Positions 22,380 through 35,050 are shown, counted from the stretch's first letter. The stretch is 64,000 nucleotides of DNA from Mesocentrotus franciscanus (GCA_037976565.1 CP137671.1:19411910-19475909); one strand, 5' to 3'. The notes: a model not told the origin generated them from the letters alone. Numbers and translations: made by a program.

Positions 22380-23555
22380 ATTATGGACGTCATTCAAGAT
22401 GACTTTGGGAAAGAAAAAACCTCACAGGGACCGATACCGATCGGCAAGAATCCATTACAGTTTGGGGTTCTTGACCACACGGACATTTCAGTGAAAAACT
22501 GATCTCTCGGGCTCTTCTCGCAATCCTCCACTTCACGATAGCTTTGATGACAAGAAGATGAAAGAGAGGAAAGTGGTACCTAACAAAACACTTGTAATGC
22601 AATCCGATGCTGCGAGAAATGCTACGATCCGCCAGGAAAAGTCATGTTTCATGCAATGAAAACTTGGGGTTACTTTTCAATTGCTCATAGATCACCAGAA
22701 GAAAAAAAAACAACATGTTTCAAGAACTCGAGCATAATATGGTGATTCCTTAGTAGAAATGGACAATTTGGCATTTGTAACTTTTCTGGTCTACCGATTA
22801 TGCAACTAATTGATAACAAATTATTCTGTGGTTATCATAATGATACCAGAAAGAAACATGATTTATTCATTCATATCATACCAAGTGATTTTACATCTTG
22901 GGGTGGTATAAATGAAAAGAAGGCACATGATGTAAAGACAATCTAAGATGCCTGGATTCCCCTTAAAACCCTCCATTGAAGGCATATTTTTTTGGAAATG
23001 TATACCCGGTACACACTAGCCATACATCCTTCAACCATTATGCCTTGCATGCTCAGTTGTATTGTAAGAGGCTTGAATACCTTGACAGATATTGAAATTG
23101 AGTCTTTATAAACCAAGTCAATCCCAATCCTTCATAAGACTGGTGAACAACTTGAAAATGGCATTGGTATGGACTCAAGAACACAAGAGAGCCGCCCTAA
23201 ATGAGTTTGTTACCTGTCCATTGGAATGAATTTAGCCCCCATTACATGAACCAGTTTCTGCTAAATGAGATTCCGCCAAAGGCTGAAAGTCTGGGAGCAC
23301 TTAAGGAGCTCATACTTGTCAAACGATGCCCAAACCATGCATATCTTGGTCTACTCTAATAGATCCCATGCTTGCTATGCCGCGAAACTATCTAACTGTA
23401 ACATTACATATCCCATTTACAATTAATTATGACAAGTGTTTTTAACGCCAATGACATTTTTGACCCTTTGAATGCCAATAGCTGATTAGCATCAGGAGCT
23501 ATCTACACGTTCATGTTAATTCCTTGACGGGCAAAGAAGATAGTAGCCATCTATT
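22380..23555. other. No gene seen
   Basis: Unique-looking sequence with only short frames. A possible very degenerate hairpin-repeat copy lies near 23468-23550. Confidence 0.45.
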
Positions 23556-23560
23556 ATTAA

Positions 23561-23937
23561 AGGCATCGTTTAATAATGTTAAATATGAGATGCATGGCCC
23601 TACGTGTTATCAGTGTCTGTGATATGGTGTAATACTGAAGCCCTAAAAATATTGCACTTCAAAATGATCATGAAGTGCCTCAAAAAAGTAAAAATCTTTG
23701 AGTGACCGGTTTTACCATACTCATTTTCCCCAATAGACTGTGGTGTTATAAAAACCGTTAGGAAAACGAAAAATGAAATAACGATTTCCAATCATAAATA
23801 GCTTGATAATCAGACAGGCGTTCAGCTTGTAAAAGTCATGGGATTCCTGACTGACCTAAAGGTTTATAATTATGATTGCAGCACGAGCTAAATCCAGGAT
23901 TTTGTTTCAGAATCTGAGGGAATGTTACCAAGTCACT
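23561..23937 (-). mobile_element. TTAA-flanked MITE, family F3, copy 2
   Basis: A 377-bp element between TTAA at 23557-23560 and 23938-23941, inverted relative to 14722-15100. Both share interior text such as 'gtgttatcagtgtctgtgat'. Short ends (AGGCATC) and no coding capacity. Confidence 0.85.
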
Positions 23938-24773
23938 TTAAACCAATATATTATAAATGCAGAAGGTACAGCTGGAAGTATCCATATCTGGATTGGCAAT
24001 AATTACATCACATTCATAATCTTTGCATCGTACGCTGATGACAGTGCCCTTGCAGTGAATAGCACAGTGGTACAAAGACTCTTTGAAATAGGAACTAAAA
24101 CCAAAACTGGAATGCATTCAAAGCAAGGAGGCGATTGAAATTCATTTATAATTTCTTAATGAAGATTTCTCAATTCCTTTAGGAAGATTTCTCAATTCCT
24201 TATTTCTTTGATCATAAGGCACAGAGCATTGGGATATTATCTCTCATTTGCATATAAGTCGTCTGATTTAATAGCTACATGTTCACTTGGCTAAGTATTT
24301 CGAAAACTTTACATTTGTAGTGCTACAGATTTGTACGAAGATACATGCAGTGCCTTTGGATAATAGATGCAAAAGTTCTAGGAAGGACAACTATCAATAA
24401 TAAAGGAATAAAGGAAAGAGAGTTTCCTGTATGAATATACAATCAGCTGTAAGGAAGTCAGATGAAGAGAAACAGTGTTTACTCCAATCATTTAACATGG
24501 AGTTCACAACGTCCCAACTCTAAGCAGGAAAAAAGGCTACCATTCACAGAACTTCTGCACATTTTAAAGATATGAAATATTTTCCTTCTCCGGAATAAAG
24601 CTTCTGAAAAAATAGTCTTTCAAAAAGTGAGTTTACAGACATCCATCTCATTACATCATATAACACAATCCTACACATCCAGGCTGTTTTAAGATTGCTA
24701 CCTTTAAATTCCCCATCACAGGAGGTTTTGTGGTACTTGTAACGGCACAGATCAACATTAAGATGTGAGGCTA

Positions 24774-24878
24774 ATGCAACGCACCAACGAGAATGATATT
24801 GCCGGTGGCGCGGCAGCTATTATCGCATTATTTGCGTTTCTCATCATCAACCTTTTCCACGGGGTTTGTTCAATCTGA
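24774..24878 (+). CDS. Candidate 34-codon frame with one membrane-helix-like segment
   Basis: The frame opens Met-Gln-Arg-Thr-Asn-Glu-Asn-Asp and continues with a hydrophobic run IAGGAAAIIALFAFLIINLF before His-Gly-Val-Cys-Ser-Ile and a stop. A polar N-terminus, small-residue GG motif and about 20 hydrophobic residues resemble a single-pass helix. The ATG context is poor (C at -3), an in-frame stop lies just upstream, and no homologue is recognised. The surrounding 24720-24900 stretch is GC-richer than average and could instead be regulatory DNA. Chance is a serious alternative. Confidence 0.15.
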   Translation: MQRTNENDIAGGAAAIIALFAFLIINLFHGVCSI

Positions 24879-25479
24879 TGGTTCCTAAGAAAAATAAAGA
24901 AGGAGGAGATGGGGAGGGGGGAGGGGGGAGCGAGATAGAAGGTGGGATCGCTATGGGCGACAATGACTGATTAGATGGGTGGGTGGAGAAAGGGGTGTTA
25001 TTAGCAGACCATGTGACTATGTGCTCAGCCGTGGGGGCCAGGCAAGCAGCGGACAGTGGCCCTCTAATTCAGCAGGTGAGGAGAAAGGAGGCAAGGTTAG
25101 ATTATTGTGCGTCTTTGTTCGTATCCATCTTGAACAATGTTATTGCTTTTTGATGTAAGCAATTCAGACATAGCTGCAAAATATGTCCAGATACAGTGTA
25201 TGAGAATATGATATTTGTCTTTTAAAAGGGAATTTGGAGAACAAACAAGAATTAAATGAAACTAGAGATAAATGTCCTAAATGCACAATCTAAATAAGAG
25301 ATCAATTTACTTTTAATAATTTCCAGTAAAATGAAATGTAATGAATGATTTAATAAGCTAAGACCAGGTTCAATTTGGCATGACATCGCAATAACAGCAG
25401 ATCTAATCAGTGCATATGGATAATACAGCCTTCATCATAAATCCATAAAATATGATAATTAACAAAAATGTTGACATAT

Positions 25480-26215
25480 ATTCAGCATACCAGTGATTGT
25501 AAAGAATGTTCTTATTAATAGTATAACCCTTCATCATGAATATGTAACATACTGTACTGTTATACCAAGGCATACAGCACCATGTCAAGGGGTTTTCTCA
25601 CAAATCACTTGACTGACACATTAAACCTACCATTAATTGCAAATAATGCTCTCATTAATGATGCCCTTCAACGTGAATGACCAACATCATCTGCAAACGA
25701 CCAGAAAGGGCTTTAACTTATATCCTTGAACGAAGTGCTAATGAGCTTCTGGCTCTAATCAGATAACATGTTTATTGCATTGCTAGCTGTTACAGCAAGA
25801 AAATATGGCACATTGTAAAGAGGCTCCCATTTAGTTCAGCCCTATATCATAAATATCTAACACCGACTTCTAAGGTGTTAACTTAATCCTTCAACAAAGT
25901 ATTAATGGCCTTCCAGCGCTCAATGGAAGACATATTGTATTGTAAAAACGTGAAAATGCAGCGAAACTGCAGCTCTTTGTTAAGAGGTTTTCTCGCAAAG
26001 CACTTGATGAATTCAACATACATATACATGTAGCAACAATTGTGATGAATGCTCTCATTAGTTCAGCCCTTTATCATGAATACATGTTCCCAGCACCTTC
26101 ATCTAAGGACCGATAGAGGATTAACTTAATCCTTTAACAAAGGATTAAAGCCCTTCCAGAGCTCATCAGAAGACATATTGTATTGAAAAATACAGCTCTT
26201 TGTGAAAAGGTTGAG
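25480..26215. repeat. Diverged tandem array containing three hairpin-repeat copies
   Basis: Units share 'gctctcattagttcagccc' plus 'tatcatgaat' (the latter near 25531, 25669, 25846 and 26068). Each of the last three is followed by a hairpin at 25690-25774, 25861-25945 and 26102-26182, then 'agacatattgtattg'. The array shows that the hairpin can be part of a longer repeating unit of about 140-220 bp. Confidence 0.65.
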
Positions 26216-26809
26216 CATTGACATGACATGTGCCTGTCGCCCACAATACACCAGCAACCAGGGATTCATGTAAGTGACAATTGCTGCAAGGGAAATAGAA
26301 ATTACCAGGACAAGATGTTCTAAATGATGTCCTCAAAGTGACATTGGCCGGGCATATGGGCGCAAGTCCAGAAGTAAGAGGAGGGGGAGAACCATCGGTA
26401 ATGTCTAAAGCAGTTCGTTGTGTGCTCCCGGCAGATTGGCGGGAGGAGAAGTACATTTTTTTTAAAGTATATTTTGAGGAAATTTATTTGAGAGATTTTA
26501 ATATTGTTTTACAACTTCTATGGACAACAATTAATCCTGTACCCTGTCCACTATGTGTGAGCATTAATTCAGTAATCAATTTTTTTTTTAAAGTTATGAT
26601 ATTCGACCCCCCAAAATGCTTGCCTCCTTCTGCCAGGTACAAAACAAGATTTTGTAAGAGTCAAAGTAATTGTTCATATTTTTGAATTTGATATTACTTA
26701 ATTATCTAACTCTTTTATTCTTTTTTATTTAGCATACCCCCCATATTTCTTTTCCCTATCTTTTTCAAATTTCATTTTCTTGATAGATATTTGTGTTCTG
26801 TTTGTTCTC

Positions 26810-27022
26810 TCTTTTTCCCTTTTTCCCTATCTCTCTCTCTCTCTCTCTCTCTCTTTCCCTCTGTTTCCCTCTTTGCTTCTTCCTATCAGTATGTTTTCTC
26901 CCTAATTTTTCTATACCCTCTTTATCTCTCTCCTCCAGTACTACACTTTTCTCAGTATGTGTTCTTTCTCTATCTCTCACATTCACTGTCCGTTCATCTT
27001 TCTCTGTCTCTCTCTCTCCCCC
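26810..27022. repeat. (CT)n / TTTC tracts
   Basis: Pyrimidine-rich arrays, with overlapping low-complexity frames on both strands. Confidence 0.9.
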
Positions 27023-27029
27023 TGCACAC

Positions 27030-27910
27030 CCAATCCATCATTTTCACTTGGACACCATCCACGCAAATTACCCTCTTGGCAACTCTCCTCATTTAACTCC
27101 ACAAAAATAAACATCCTTCAAGCACATTAAACACCAAAAAGAGACAGAGATCGGCAAAAAAAGAGCCCTCTATCAACACCACAGCGCACTCTAGAGTCCT
27201 ATGCGGGTGCAGGTTTGTATCATCAGCTGAGGCTTGGAGCTACAAGGGAGAGGTACGGGTGAGAAAAACGATGTGGAATGCAAGCAATTTGTCACCATAT
27301 TAGTTGTGCAACATGTAAATCAATCGGTCTACAGGGACCGACATAGTGCTACATGGATTCCACAGAATCGCATTAAATAGTAACATAATTCCATGGCGGC
27401 GGTGGGGGGGGGGGGTTCCTAATTTGTTTGCTGTGTTACTTGAGTTATGTGCAAAGGGATAAAGAATAAGTAGTGCCTATAATCTGTTTTATGATTTTGT
27501 TGAGAAACCAATTAGCCTATCAATTACAACATGTTCATATCTTCTGGAGATGTAGGAATTTTCAAGAACTGTGAAGGTGACTTTGTCTTAACATTTTTTA
27601 TTTTTAGTATGTATAGCCAGTTCAGGTATCAACAGATAACTGTTGACAACTGGTCACACGAGCAGGCCCTGTACGGAGAGTCCCAAATAGGCCAATCAAA
27701 TTGGTTTGCTGGTTATGCATGACTAATTTCTTCAAAAAAAGTAACTAAACATTTCTAACCCATGTAATCAAAAGAAAGTTGTGGAGCACACAAGGTAATA
27801 GTATCGAAGTGTACACTGATATCGGATAATGAACTAAACATTGAAAGCATCTTTTTTTCTTCCTGCCTACATGTACATAGTTTGATCTAACCAACAGTGG
27901 GACCTTCAGA
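27030..27910. other. No gene seen
   Basis: Unique-looking sequence with a poly-G run near 27404-27415. A GC-richer patch at 27130-27260 shows no frame of interest. Confidence 0.45.
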
Positions 27911-27916
27911 TTACAA

Positions 27917-28093
27917 CAGTCAAACCCGCTTTACCTGTAAAGAAAGACCACTTGTCTACAAAGACCATATTTTTGTTTCCCTTGAAAATGGTTTCTCATT
28001 GAAACATGTACTAAAGGATCCTGTACATAAAGACCACCTGCCTATAAAGACCACTTGTCTCCCTTGGGTGGTCTTTATAGACAGGTTTCACCG
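27917..28093. mobile_element. CAGTCAAACC-type MITE
   Basis: The left end is CAGTCAAACCCGCTTTACCT. The right end, reverse complemented, reads CGGTGAAACCTGTCTATAAA and is followed by TA. The left TA has decayed to AA. The interior has several 'aaagaccacttgtct' repeats, as in the 12.8-kb copy. The 138-codon frame crossing it is an artefact. Confidence 0.7.
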
Positions 28094-28099
28094 TACAAA

Positions 28100-28995
28100 C
28101 ACCAGATACACTGAAACATTTCATGTACTTGGAGAAGTATGGCACAATACTAGCTTAAACTTAACGACTTCAGTAATACCGCTTATTTCCTCTACTATTT
28201 CCTGTCAATATCAACACCAAATTCAGCTGGAAGAAGAAAAAAAATGTCCCAGGTCTACCTATTTTCTGTTCATAGAAGCGGGCATTATATTGCGTTCAAT
28301 ATATACCCGCTAGCATTGCTCTGGGCGTCTTTGAATGTGTTTGTATTATCCAACCAGGCGTAAACACCATTCTCTCATTCTCTAAGTCACTCTCAAGGTG
28401 AAGGCCGTGGTAATTCTACCTCCCCTCCCCGAGGCTCCCCCATCCTGTTAAATCTCATGGAATCCTCCCATTATGATTGCAGCTGCACATGCACTAAAGC
28501 TATGTTTCAGAAAAAAACTCAGTTCAGGAACTTAATTTTTCCTAGGACACTTAACACAGCGGACAGAAATTCCTCCTACCCAAGTTAATGTTTAGAAAAG
28601 AAAGTTCAAGATATAAATTTTGTAGGACTGCAGTAGTGAGGGCAAACTTTTTCAGGCCAATATCTTGATTAAATCTCCACGAACACTTATTAATTAGAAG
28701 TGGAGTTTGGAGATTCCAAATGAAATTCTTACGACACCTGCAGTATGGCTAACTAGAGAAATTCCTATGACTACTGCAGTATGGCCAAGTAGAGATATTC
28801 AAGTTTGAACATGTCTGATAACAAAAATACACCTGAAAGACTTGTCATGTATAATCAGCACTGGTATGTAATCAGTGGTTCAAAACTCCATCAAGCACAG
28901 ATTGTTCAAAGTTTAGCTTCTACAGATTTTTTGTTTTTAAACGCTACTCCAATTAGAATGTGAACGCGTCTTGAGATTTGTAAAATTCTGTTGCT
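28100..28995. other. No gene seen
   Basis: AT-rich sequence with a short local duplication near 28725-28795 ('ctgcagtatggc' twice). No gene evidence. Confidence 0.45.
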
Positions 28996-29002
28996 GGTTT
29001 TC

Positions 29003-29465
29003 ACCTGGGGTGTAACTAAGGAGCTATCAAGGTCACTCAGAACCTATGAAGCAGAAACATACAGGCATGAACACTACTAGTATATTTGGTGAATGGGGGG
29101 AGCCAAAATTGAAAAACTGACACATGCCTCCCCCCTTTTTAGCCAAATTGGCACACCTTGGCTCACAACTAAAAAATGGTGCCCCTCCTCCTTTCATATA
29201 TACGACCCATAAGGCACCTGGAAAATGTGTTTCCTTTATTTCCTGCTTGTCTGATATTTTCTTCATTTTACCCCCTCCCCTCCTTGACAAAATCCTGGAT
29301 ATGCCCCCAGTAGGACATAACAAACATGTATATCCAGTCATTCCGTTGGGGTTGATAGCATAGAGTAGTAAGGAAGGGGGAGGGAGTTGTTTTGCAAACC
29401 TGAGGCGTAACGAACGCCATCAAGGTCAGAGGGAGCTTATGAAGCAGAATGTACAGAAATGAATA
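29003..29465. repeat. Direct repeat pair, ~393 bp apart
   Basis: The left copy at about 29005-29070 and right copy at about 29398-29463 share the order 'ggtgtaac', 'atcaaggtca', 'tatgaagcagaa' and 'acaggcatgaa'. The G-rich spacer between them resembles the interior of G/C-run MITEs. It may be two fragments of a dispersed repeat. Confidence 0.55.
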
Positions 29466-30057
29466 GGTTCATTCACACTGCCCAAACACAATTTAGAAAA
29501 ATCATTGATATTTTTTTTTTTTGGAGGGGGGTTTACTACCATTTACACTACACTACGGGTTTTTACCACAACATACTTTGTACTTTCGCTATTATTAACA
29601 TCAAATATGGCAACTAATTTACCCAAGGAGAAAATCGTTGTACTCCCTTCTCCAATCAATTATTCCAAAATATGTTAAGAGCCTCACACCAATCTACCTT
29701 GGTAACGTTACAAGTTTCAACAAGTGGTTATTGATGAATAAATTTTAAAAAAGATGGGATGACTTTCACTGCATTGATATCCAACACCACACTGCACATT
29801 GTATTACCATGGTATTACCATCACTGAATCGTACAAGCGTAATGCAAGCAGAGTTTGGGAATCAAAATAATTCATACCGATACATTATCCATTGTATGGG
29901 CTCATGGTTTACGCAGGGAGTGCGATTTGTTCTGCAGCATCGAGAGGAGGCGGTTTAGGACTTTTGAAACGTGTTGTAAGCCGGATATTATGATCAAAAT
30001 AATAGGTTCATGAATTTACAAGGAATGCCTATCATGGTATCGTTTACCTCTTTCTTA

Positions 30058-30374
30058 TTTCTATCTGGTCCTCTCTCTTTCCTCTTTCCTCTTTCTCTCT
30101 CATATTAATGCCCTCGTGCTGATTCAACTTTCACGTCCTTCAAGCTGTCTTTCTCTCTTCTTTTTTGCTCTCTCTATCTCTCTTTATGTTGTTCTCTTGC
30201 TCTCTCCCTCTCTCTCCTGCCTTCCTTTTTTCTCCTCTCTACCCTTGTCCTCTCCTCTACCCTCCCCTCTACCCCCTCCTCTCTCTCTCTCTCTCTCTCT
30301 ATCTCTCTTTCTCTCCCGCCCTCTTTTTTTTCCTCCTCTCTACCCTGTTCCATTCCTCTACCCCCTCTCCTTCC

Positions 30375-30418
<44 letters not shown>

Positions 30419-30424
30419 TACCCC

Positions 30425-30464
<40 letters not shown>

Positions 30465-30475
30465 TCTCCCTTTTA
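30058..30475. repeat. (CT)n arrays
   Basis: Long CT and CCT tracts, the source of two overlapping >100-codon Ser/Leu frames that are not genes. Confidence 0.95.
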
Positions 30476-30479
30476 TTAA

Positions 30480-32160
30480 TTATTTTTTGTTGCATTTTAT
30501 GAAAGAGATAACTGTGAATGCCAAACACTCAGATATATATTATATCGCAAATAAAATCCAATCATTTCTATGATTTTGTCTATTTATGGAACTTCCAGGA
30601 ATCTGAAATTCTTATGACAGTTATATAATTTCCTAAATTAAAGAAAAGACTTGATCTGATTCAATACCCTTTCACTTGGTTTTTATTCAGCTAGGAATAT
30701 GTAGAAAAAGTAACACAGGTAGAGAAGGAAAAAAAAGATCAAAATGCTTCCTCTGAATATTTCTGACCGCAAATGTGCACAACATGATAGATGGTTATCT
30801 CAATGCCGTACCCTAAGTACATGAACAATCTGCACATGTAGTGTGAGGTGCTTAAATGCATTCAGCCAAACTGTCAACAAGGGAAAACAAAATCTCCAAT
30901 TGTGTCTCTAATTTATTGTAATATACAACAACAGAGTGGAAACTGGATAATATGAAGGGGAATAATGACAATGTTTAACCTGCTCCATGCTGTGGGTGGC
31001 GAGTTCCGCCGAGAGTGTGAGTGTTGGACATTTCGTTGGAACTCAAAATGGCTAATCTGTCTTTACAAAACAAAATGTTCTTACACAGAGTTAAACGTCC
31101 TTCTGGCTCCAAACAGAAACAAATCATCAGGACAAGTGTTCAAAATCAGAGAGGCACTGATGGGATCAGTGTATTTGAAAAGAGGGAAAAACAATCACTT
31201 TTTTGTTAAAGTAATGTCTGGGGTAACGGCCATAGAAATTATCAATCTGAACCAGCAGAGACAATTCATATTTCAACAATTTTTTTTTTTTTACTAACAC
31301 GAAAACACACACAAATCATCATCATACTTTATTAGGGAAACACAACATGGTGAGAAATGTATGTAGTATGTACATCAACTCCCAAAAGGCATTTTTCAAA
31401 ATGAGCCATAACCATTTTGAATAATCATGCAAATCTTTCACTGGGGAAGGAGCATTTGGCTAAGTACTTCAGGAAACACTTATGACTTTGCTATCATGAA
31501 ACCGGCACTCATGAGAAACAGCTACCGTAGTCGTATATTTAGATTATCAGAAATCGCATTGCCAATTTAGGAAATTTTCAAAAAAACAAGTCTACCAATC
31601 AACAACAACAAAATTGCACTGAAGTTCAAAAGAACTATAGATACATGGTCAGGTGCCTACTGGGCCAATTTTTTTAAGAACATAAGATTGCAGGAAGATA
31701 GAGAAAGAGAAAAAACTATCATTAAAATACAAATATTCAACATTTTCATGGGTGCTGTTGCTTTTCAGTGTTAATGGTTTCAGGTAATTCCCATAATTCT
31801 TTTCACATCTAACTATAGTCAAAACACATGTACCCCTTACATGTCATTATCATTATTCACAATGTAAATACTGATTTAATTTGTGGCGCCTACACCGTTC
31901 CATTTTTTTAAACAGAACTATTGTAAATTGTCATCACTGCATCATTGTAAATGATTCCGAATTAATTTCTTTTGAATAAGGCAGTTTTTCAAGGTAAAGA
32001 ACTTGAGATAAACCTTTAAATTATCGAGCTCCTCACTGCACCACAAAAACATCCCTGCCCTTGACTGAGACATCTCAGCAATGCAGAGCACTTGACAGGC
32101 CCCATGTCAATTTCAGATACTTACAAGGGGGCCAAGTACAAGAACAACGTGATGACATGC
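30480..32160. other. No gene seen
   Basis: AT-rich sequence. A single right arm of the hairpin repeat ('gtccttctggctcc') occurs near 31089. Nothing else recognised. Confidence 0.45.
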
Positions 32161-32174
32161 AGATTCTCCATGGG

Positions 32175-32200
32175 AGGTCGATCAAGGTCAATTGAGGTCA
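32175..32200 (+). promoter_or_regulatory. Triple AGGTCR half-sites, 10-bp phased (DR4-type)
   Basis: AGGTCG at 32175-32180, AGGTCA at 32185-32190 and AGGTCA at 32195-32200 are all in the same orientation and separated by exactly four bases. AGGTCA-N4-AGGTCA is the classic DR4 element of thyroid-hormone/LXR-type nuclear receptor heterodimers. The middle copy is also the extended half-site TCAAGGTCA bound by FTZ-F1/SF-1 and ERR. Function is inferred from the motif only. Confidence 0.4.
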
Positions 32201-32529
32201 TCGACCCCTGTCAGTGAAGACGCCATCAGGGTATTAGACAGACTCTGAGGCTTACTGCATCTGGTAGCCATTATCAGATTCTTAAAAATTCAATTGAAGG
32301 TAATTTTACACTGTTGCTAGGACAGTTTATCCTTATACAGATCACTAGTTTCATCAATGATTTAAACATGAATATATATTTACCATACGCTCATAGACAT
32401 GTGAATTCCCACAATTAAATTTTGCTTACATTTAAATTAAGGCAATATGTTTTTTTATAATGCGTCTTCAGTAGATATGAACACATTTTATATCTCAAAG
32501 CATTTGACGTGAAACAAAATAATCTGTCC

Positions 32530-32635
32530 TTCTGTTAGCCTCTGGTTCCTCTCTCTTATTCCCTTGTGTCTTTCTCCATCCTTTTCCCCCTCCTTTTCCC
32601 CCTCACTGGCTATAGGATCTATCTCTCTTACTCTT

Positions 32636-32676
<41 letters not shown>

Positions 32677-33140
32677 GTCTGTATGTTTCTCTCTGTGTCT
32701 CTTGCTTCCTGCCTCTGTCTCTTTGTCCCCCTACCCTTTCTCTCTCTCTCTCTCGCTCTCTCTCTCCCCTCTCTCTCTCTCTCTCTCTCTCTTTCTTTAT
32801 CTGGCTACATGAATATCCCTCTAGTACCCCCAAAACATCTCCCTCTCTCTCCCCTTCCCTGTCCCTCCTCTCCTCTCTCTCCCTCCCTCTCCTCTCCCTC
32901 CTCTACTCACTCTCCTCTCCTCTCCCTCCCTCTCTCCTCTCCCTCCCTCTCCCTCTCCTCTCCTCACTCTCCCTCTCCTCACTCTCCCTCTCCTCACTCT
33001 CACTCTCCCTCCCTCCTCTCTCCTCTCCCTCCTCTCGTCTCCTCACTCTCTCCCTCTCCTCACTCTCACTCTCCCTCTCCTCTCCCTCCTCTCCTCAATC
33101 TTCCTCTCCCGCCCTCTCCTCATTCTCCCTCTCCTCTCAG
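32530..33140. repeat. (CT)n and CTCCCT arrays
   Basis: CT dinucleotides to about 32800, then CTCCCT/CTCCTC pentamer-hexamer units to 33140. The 192-codon frame is a repeat artefact. Confidence 0.95.
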
Positions 33141-33489
33141 ATGAGTTCCATCCATTTGCGAGGTTGGCCAGAGGAAGTACGGAGGACGGCGTAAACTTCA
33201 TCGCCAGGTCGATTCATCTTCGATGACAGATCTAACATTGTCCCTTCAGCGTTCCATCCCATGTTTCCCCTCCTTTTTCTCATCCGTAATGTACTCTCTC
33301 CGATCAAGTGTGAGATTTGCCACACCATGCGCCAATCGCCGAATGTAATCTACATTTTATATCTCTCCTAGAGTCCTTCCCCTGCATTAGGAAACGTTGT
33401 CCTTTGCATTACGTCCCATTGCTTGCCAATGATTTTCCATCGAGTCATGTTTAGGGTTGGTAAACTAAGCCACGGAGAATAGTGAATTT

Positions 33490-33790
33490 CTAAAAGTCAA
33501 AGATCAATACTCTCTTTTAACATCTACATCTGCAAGTTTGAAATGCAATTTGCAAAGGCTGACTTGAACATCCTTTGCAACTCTGTGACATGGCAAGAGC
33601 CCAACATTCAATCCATGAGCTTGGAAGAAAAGAAAATGTTTTAAAGTCACAGATCAATACATAGATGTACTTTCCAAGACAGCATTCTAAAGTTGGAAAT
33701 GCAGTTTGCTTGGTTAGAATAAACTTTGTCGATCGAAGAAAAGGTCAAAGGGCAATCTATCCATCTTATTAAGTTGGGAACTTTTCATAA
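33490..33790. repeat. Diverged tandem duplication, 150-bp period
   Basis: 'Gtcaaagatcaatac' at 33497 and 'gtcacagatcaatac' at 33647, each followed by 'gaaatgcaatttgc'-like text. A third weaker unit may begin near 33780. Confidence 0.6.
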
Positions 33791-33847
33791 AGAAAGGAGA
33801 ATCATTCAGAGTCAAAGTCTAAAAGGGCATAAACTCTCAGACAATAG

Positions 33848-33914
33848 TGACAACTGAAAGCCACAATGCCAAGTATTTTGCAAAGATTTAATGCCCTTCT
33901 GGCTCTCAACAGAG
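33848..33914. repeat. Dispersed hairpin repeat
   Basis: The right arm aatgcccttctggctctcaa is near consensus and the left arm 'aactgaaagccacaatgcc' partly pairs with it. It is followed by 'cagaggatactgta', similar to the flank of the 41.4-kb copy. Confidence 0.55.
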
Positions 33915-34179
33915 GATACTGTAAATCAACAAAGTAATTTTTTTTTTAATTAAAAGAATTAAATAGCAAGCCCCTAATGTATTTTCAGGAAAACAAAAGT
34001 TAAAATTGTGTCACAGTTCATTTCAGACGATACATTCTTGTTCTTCTCCCGGTTGCTCATTGAAGTAAAACATAATACGCCTTCATGGTTAAAATTTGAG
34101 CATCTTTTCATCAAGGATACCTGTTGGTTTTCCCAAATGAGCCTGAAAAGGGGCCCAGACATGTTCGACCCCTCTGTTT

Positions 34180-34755
34180 GATGTATAAACCCTGAAAAAG
34201 CCTGAAATGTGATAGTAATTAGAACGTCAAATCAGGCGATGGCAGGAAAACTAGCATCCCTGTTTTATACATTATCATCTAAAATGAATACAAAATAAAG
34301 GCAAACAATTTCCTGTCCACAATAGCTGTTACTTCTTTTGACCTACATAAAACATCTCCAAATATGAAAGACATCCAAAATCGATCCCGATTCCATGTTC
34401 AACAGTTCATGAGAACTCATGCTCAACTGACATGCTATCAACCGAACCAGACATCCTTATCTCTAACTTAAAAGAAAACAAAACAACTCTTCTAGTCCAT
34501 CCTTGAAAATGTCCCATCTCTCAGTCCCACATAGATCGTATTCTGATAACAAATGCAGGAAAAAATCAATTCCTTTTTGCATACTCGAGGAGTTCTTGTG
34601 CATTTTGGTGGCATCGATATGATGTTCGCAGGACAAGACGCAACACTGAGATACAGTGCTTGACACAAAATAAACAACGGTGCTATGTAACGCAGAACCT
34701 ATATCAAACAATGGCCAGGCAACACAAGCTTTCTCTTTGCTCTCTACGAATGCTA
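34180..34755. other. No gene seen
   Basis: AT-rich sequence. Minus-strand frames of 60-82 codons lack any recognisable motif. Confidence 0.45.
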
Positions 34756-34758
34756 CCT

Positions 34759-35050
34759 GGGGGGTGTTTCACAAAGACTAAGATCGACTTTAAGTTGGAC
34801 TTAACTATGGCAGGCCGTTCATGCCACTGTTTGCTCTCACCATTTACTGGCATTGGTCTCTCAAGGGATGTTCAAAACATGGTCACAAATCTACAGAATT
34901 TACATTTGTTGATAATTTATTAATGAAAGAAAAAATATTATCTAAACATCATAATTGAGAGACCAATGGTGAGAGCAACTAGTGGCATGAATTGCCTGCC
35001 ATAGTTAAGTCCAACTTAAAGTCGATCTTAGTCTTTGTGAAACACCCCCC
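34759..35050. mobile_element. Palindromic MITE with GGGGGGTGTTTCACAAAG ends
   Basis: The two ends match almost perfectly over about 80 bases when one is reverse complemented: each starts with six G, then TGTTTCACAAAGACTAAGAT, and continues through 'gttggacttaactatggcag' and 'tgctctcaccatt'. Total length is 292 bp. The near-identity of the arms suggests a young copy. No convincing target-site duplication is visible at the junctions. Confidence 0.85.

Noticed and set aside
27897..28313. 138-codon plus-strand frame
   Set aside because: Its first half lies inside the CAGTCAAACC-type MITE and the rest has random composition.
28997..29465. LTR retrotransposon with short direct repeats
   Set aside because: The two copies are only ~65 bp, do not begin TG and end CA, and enclose no gag or pol frame.
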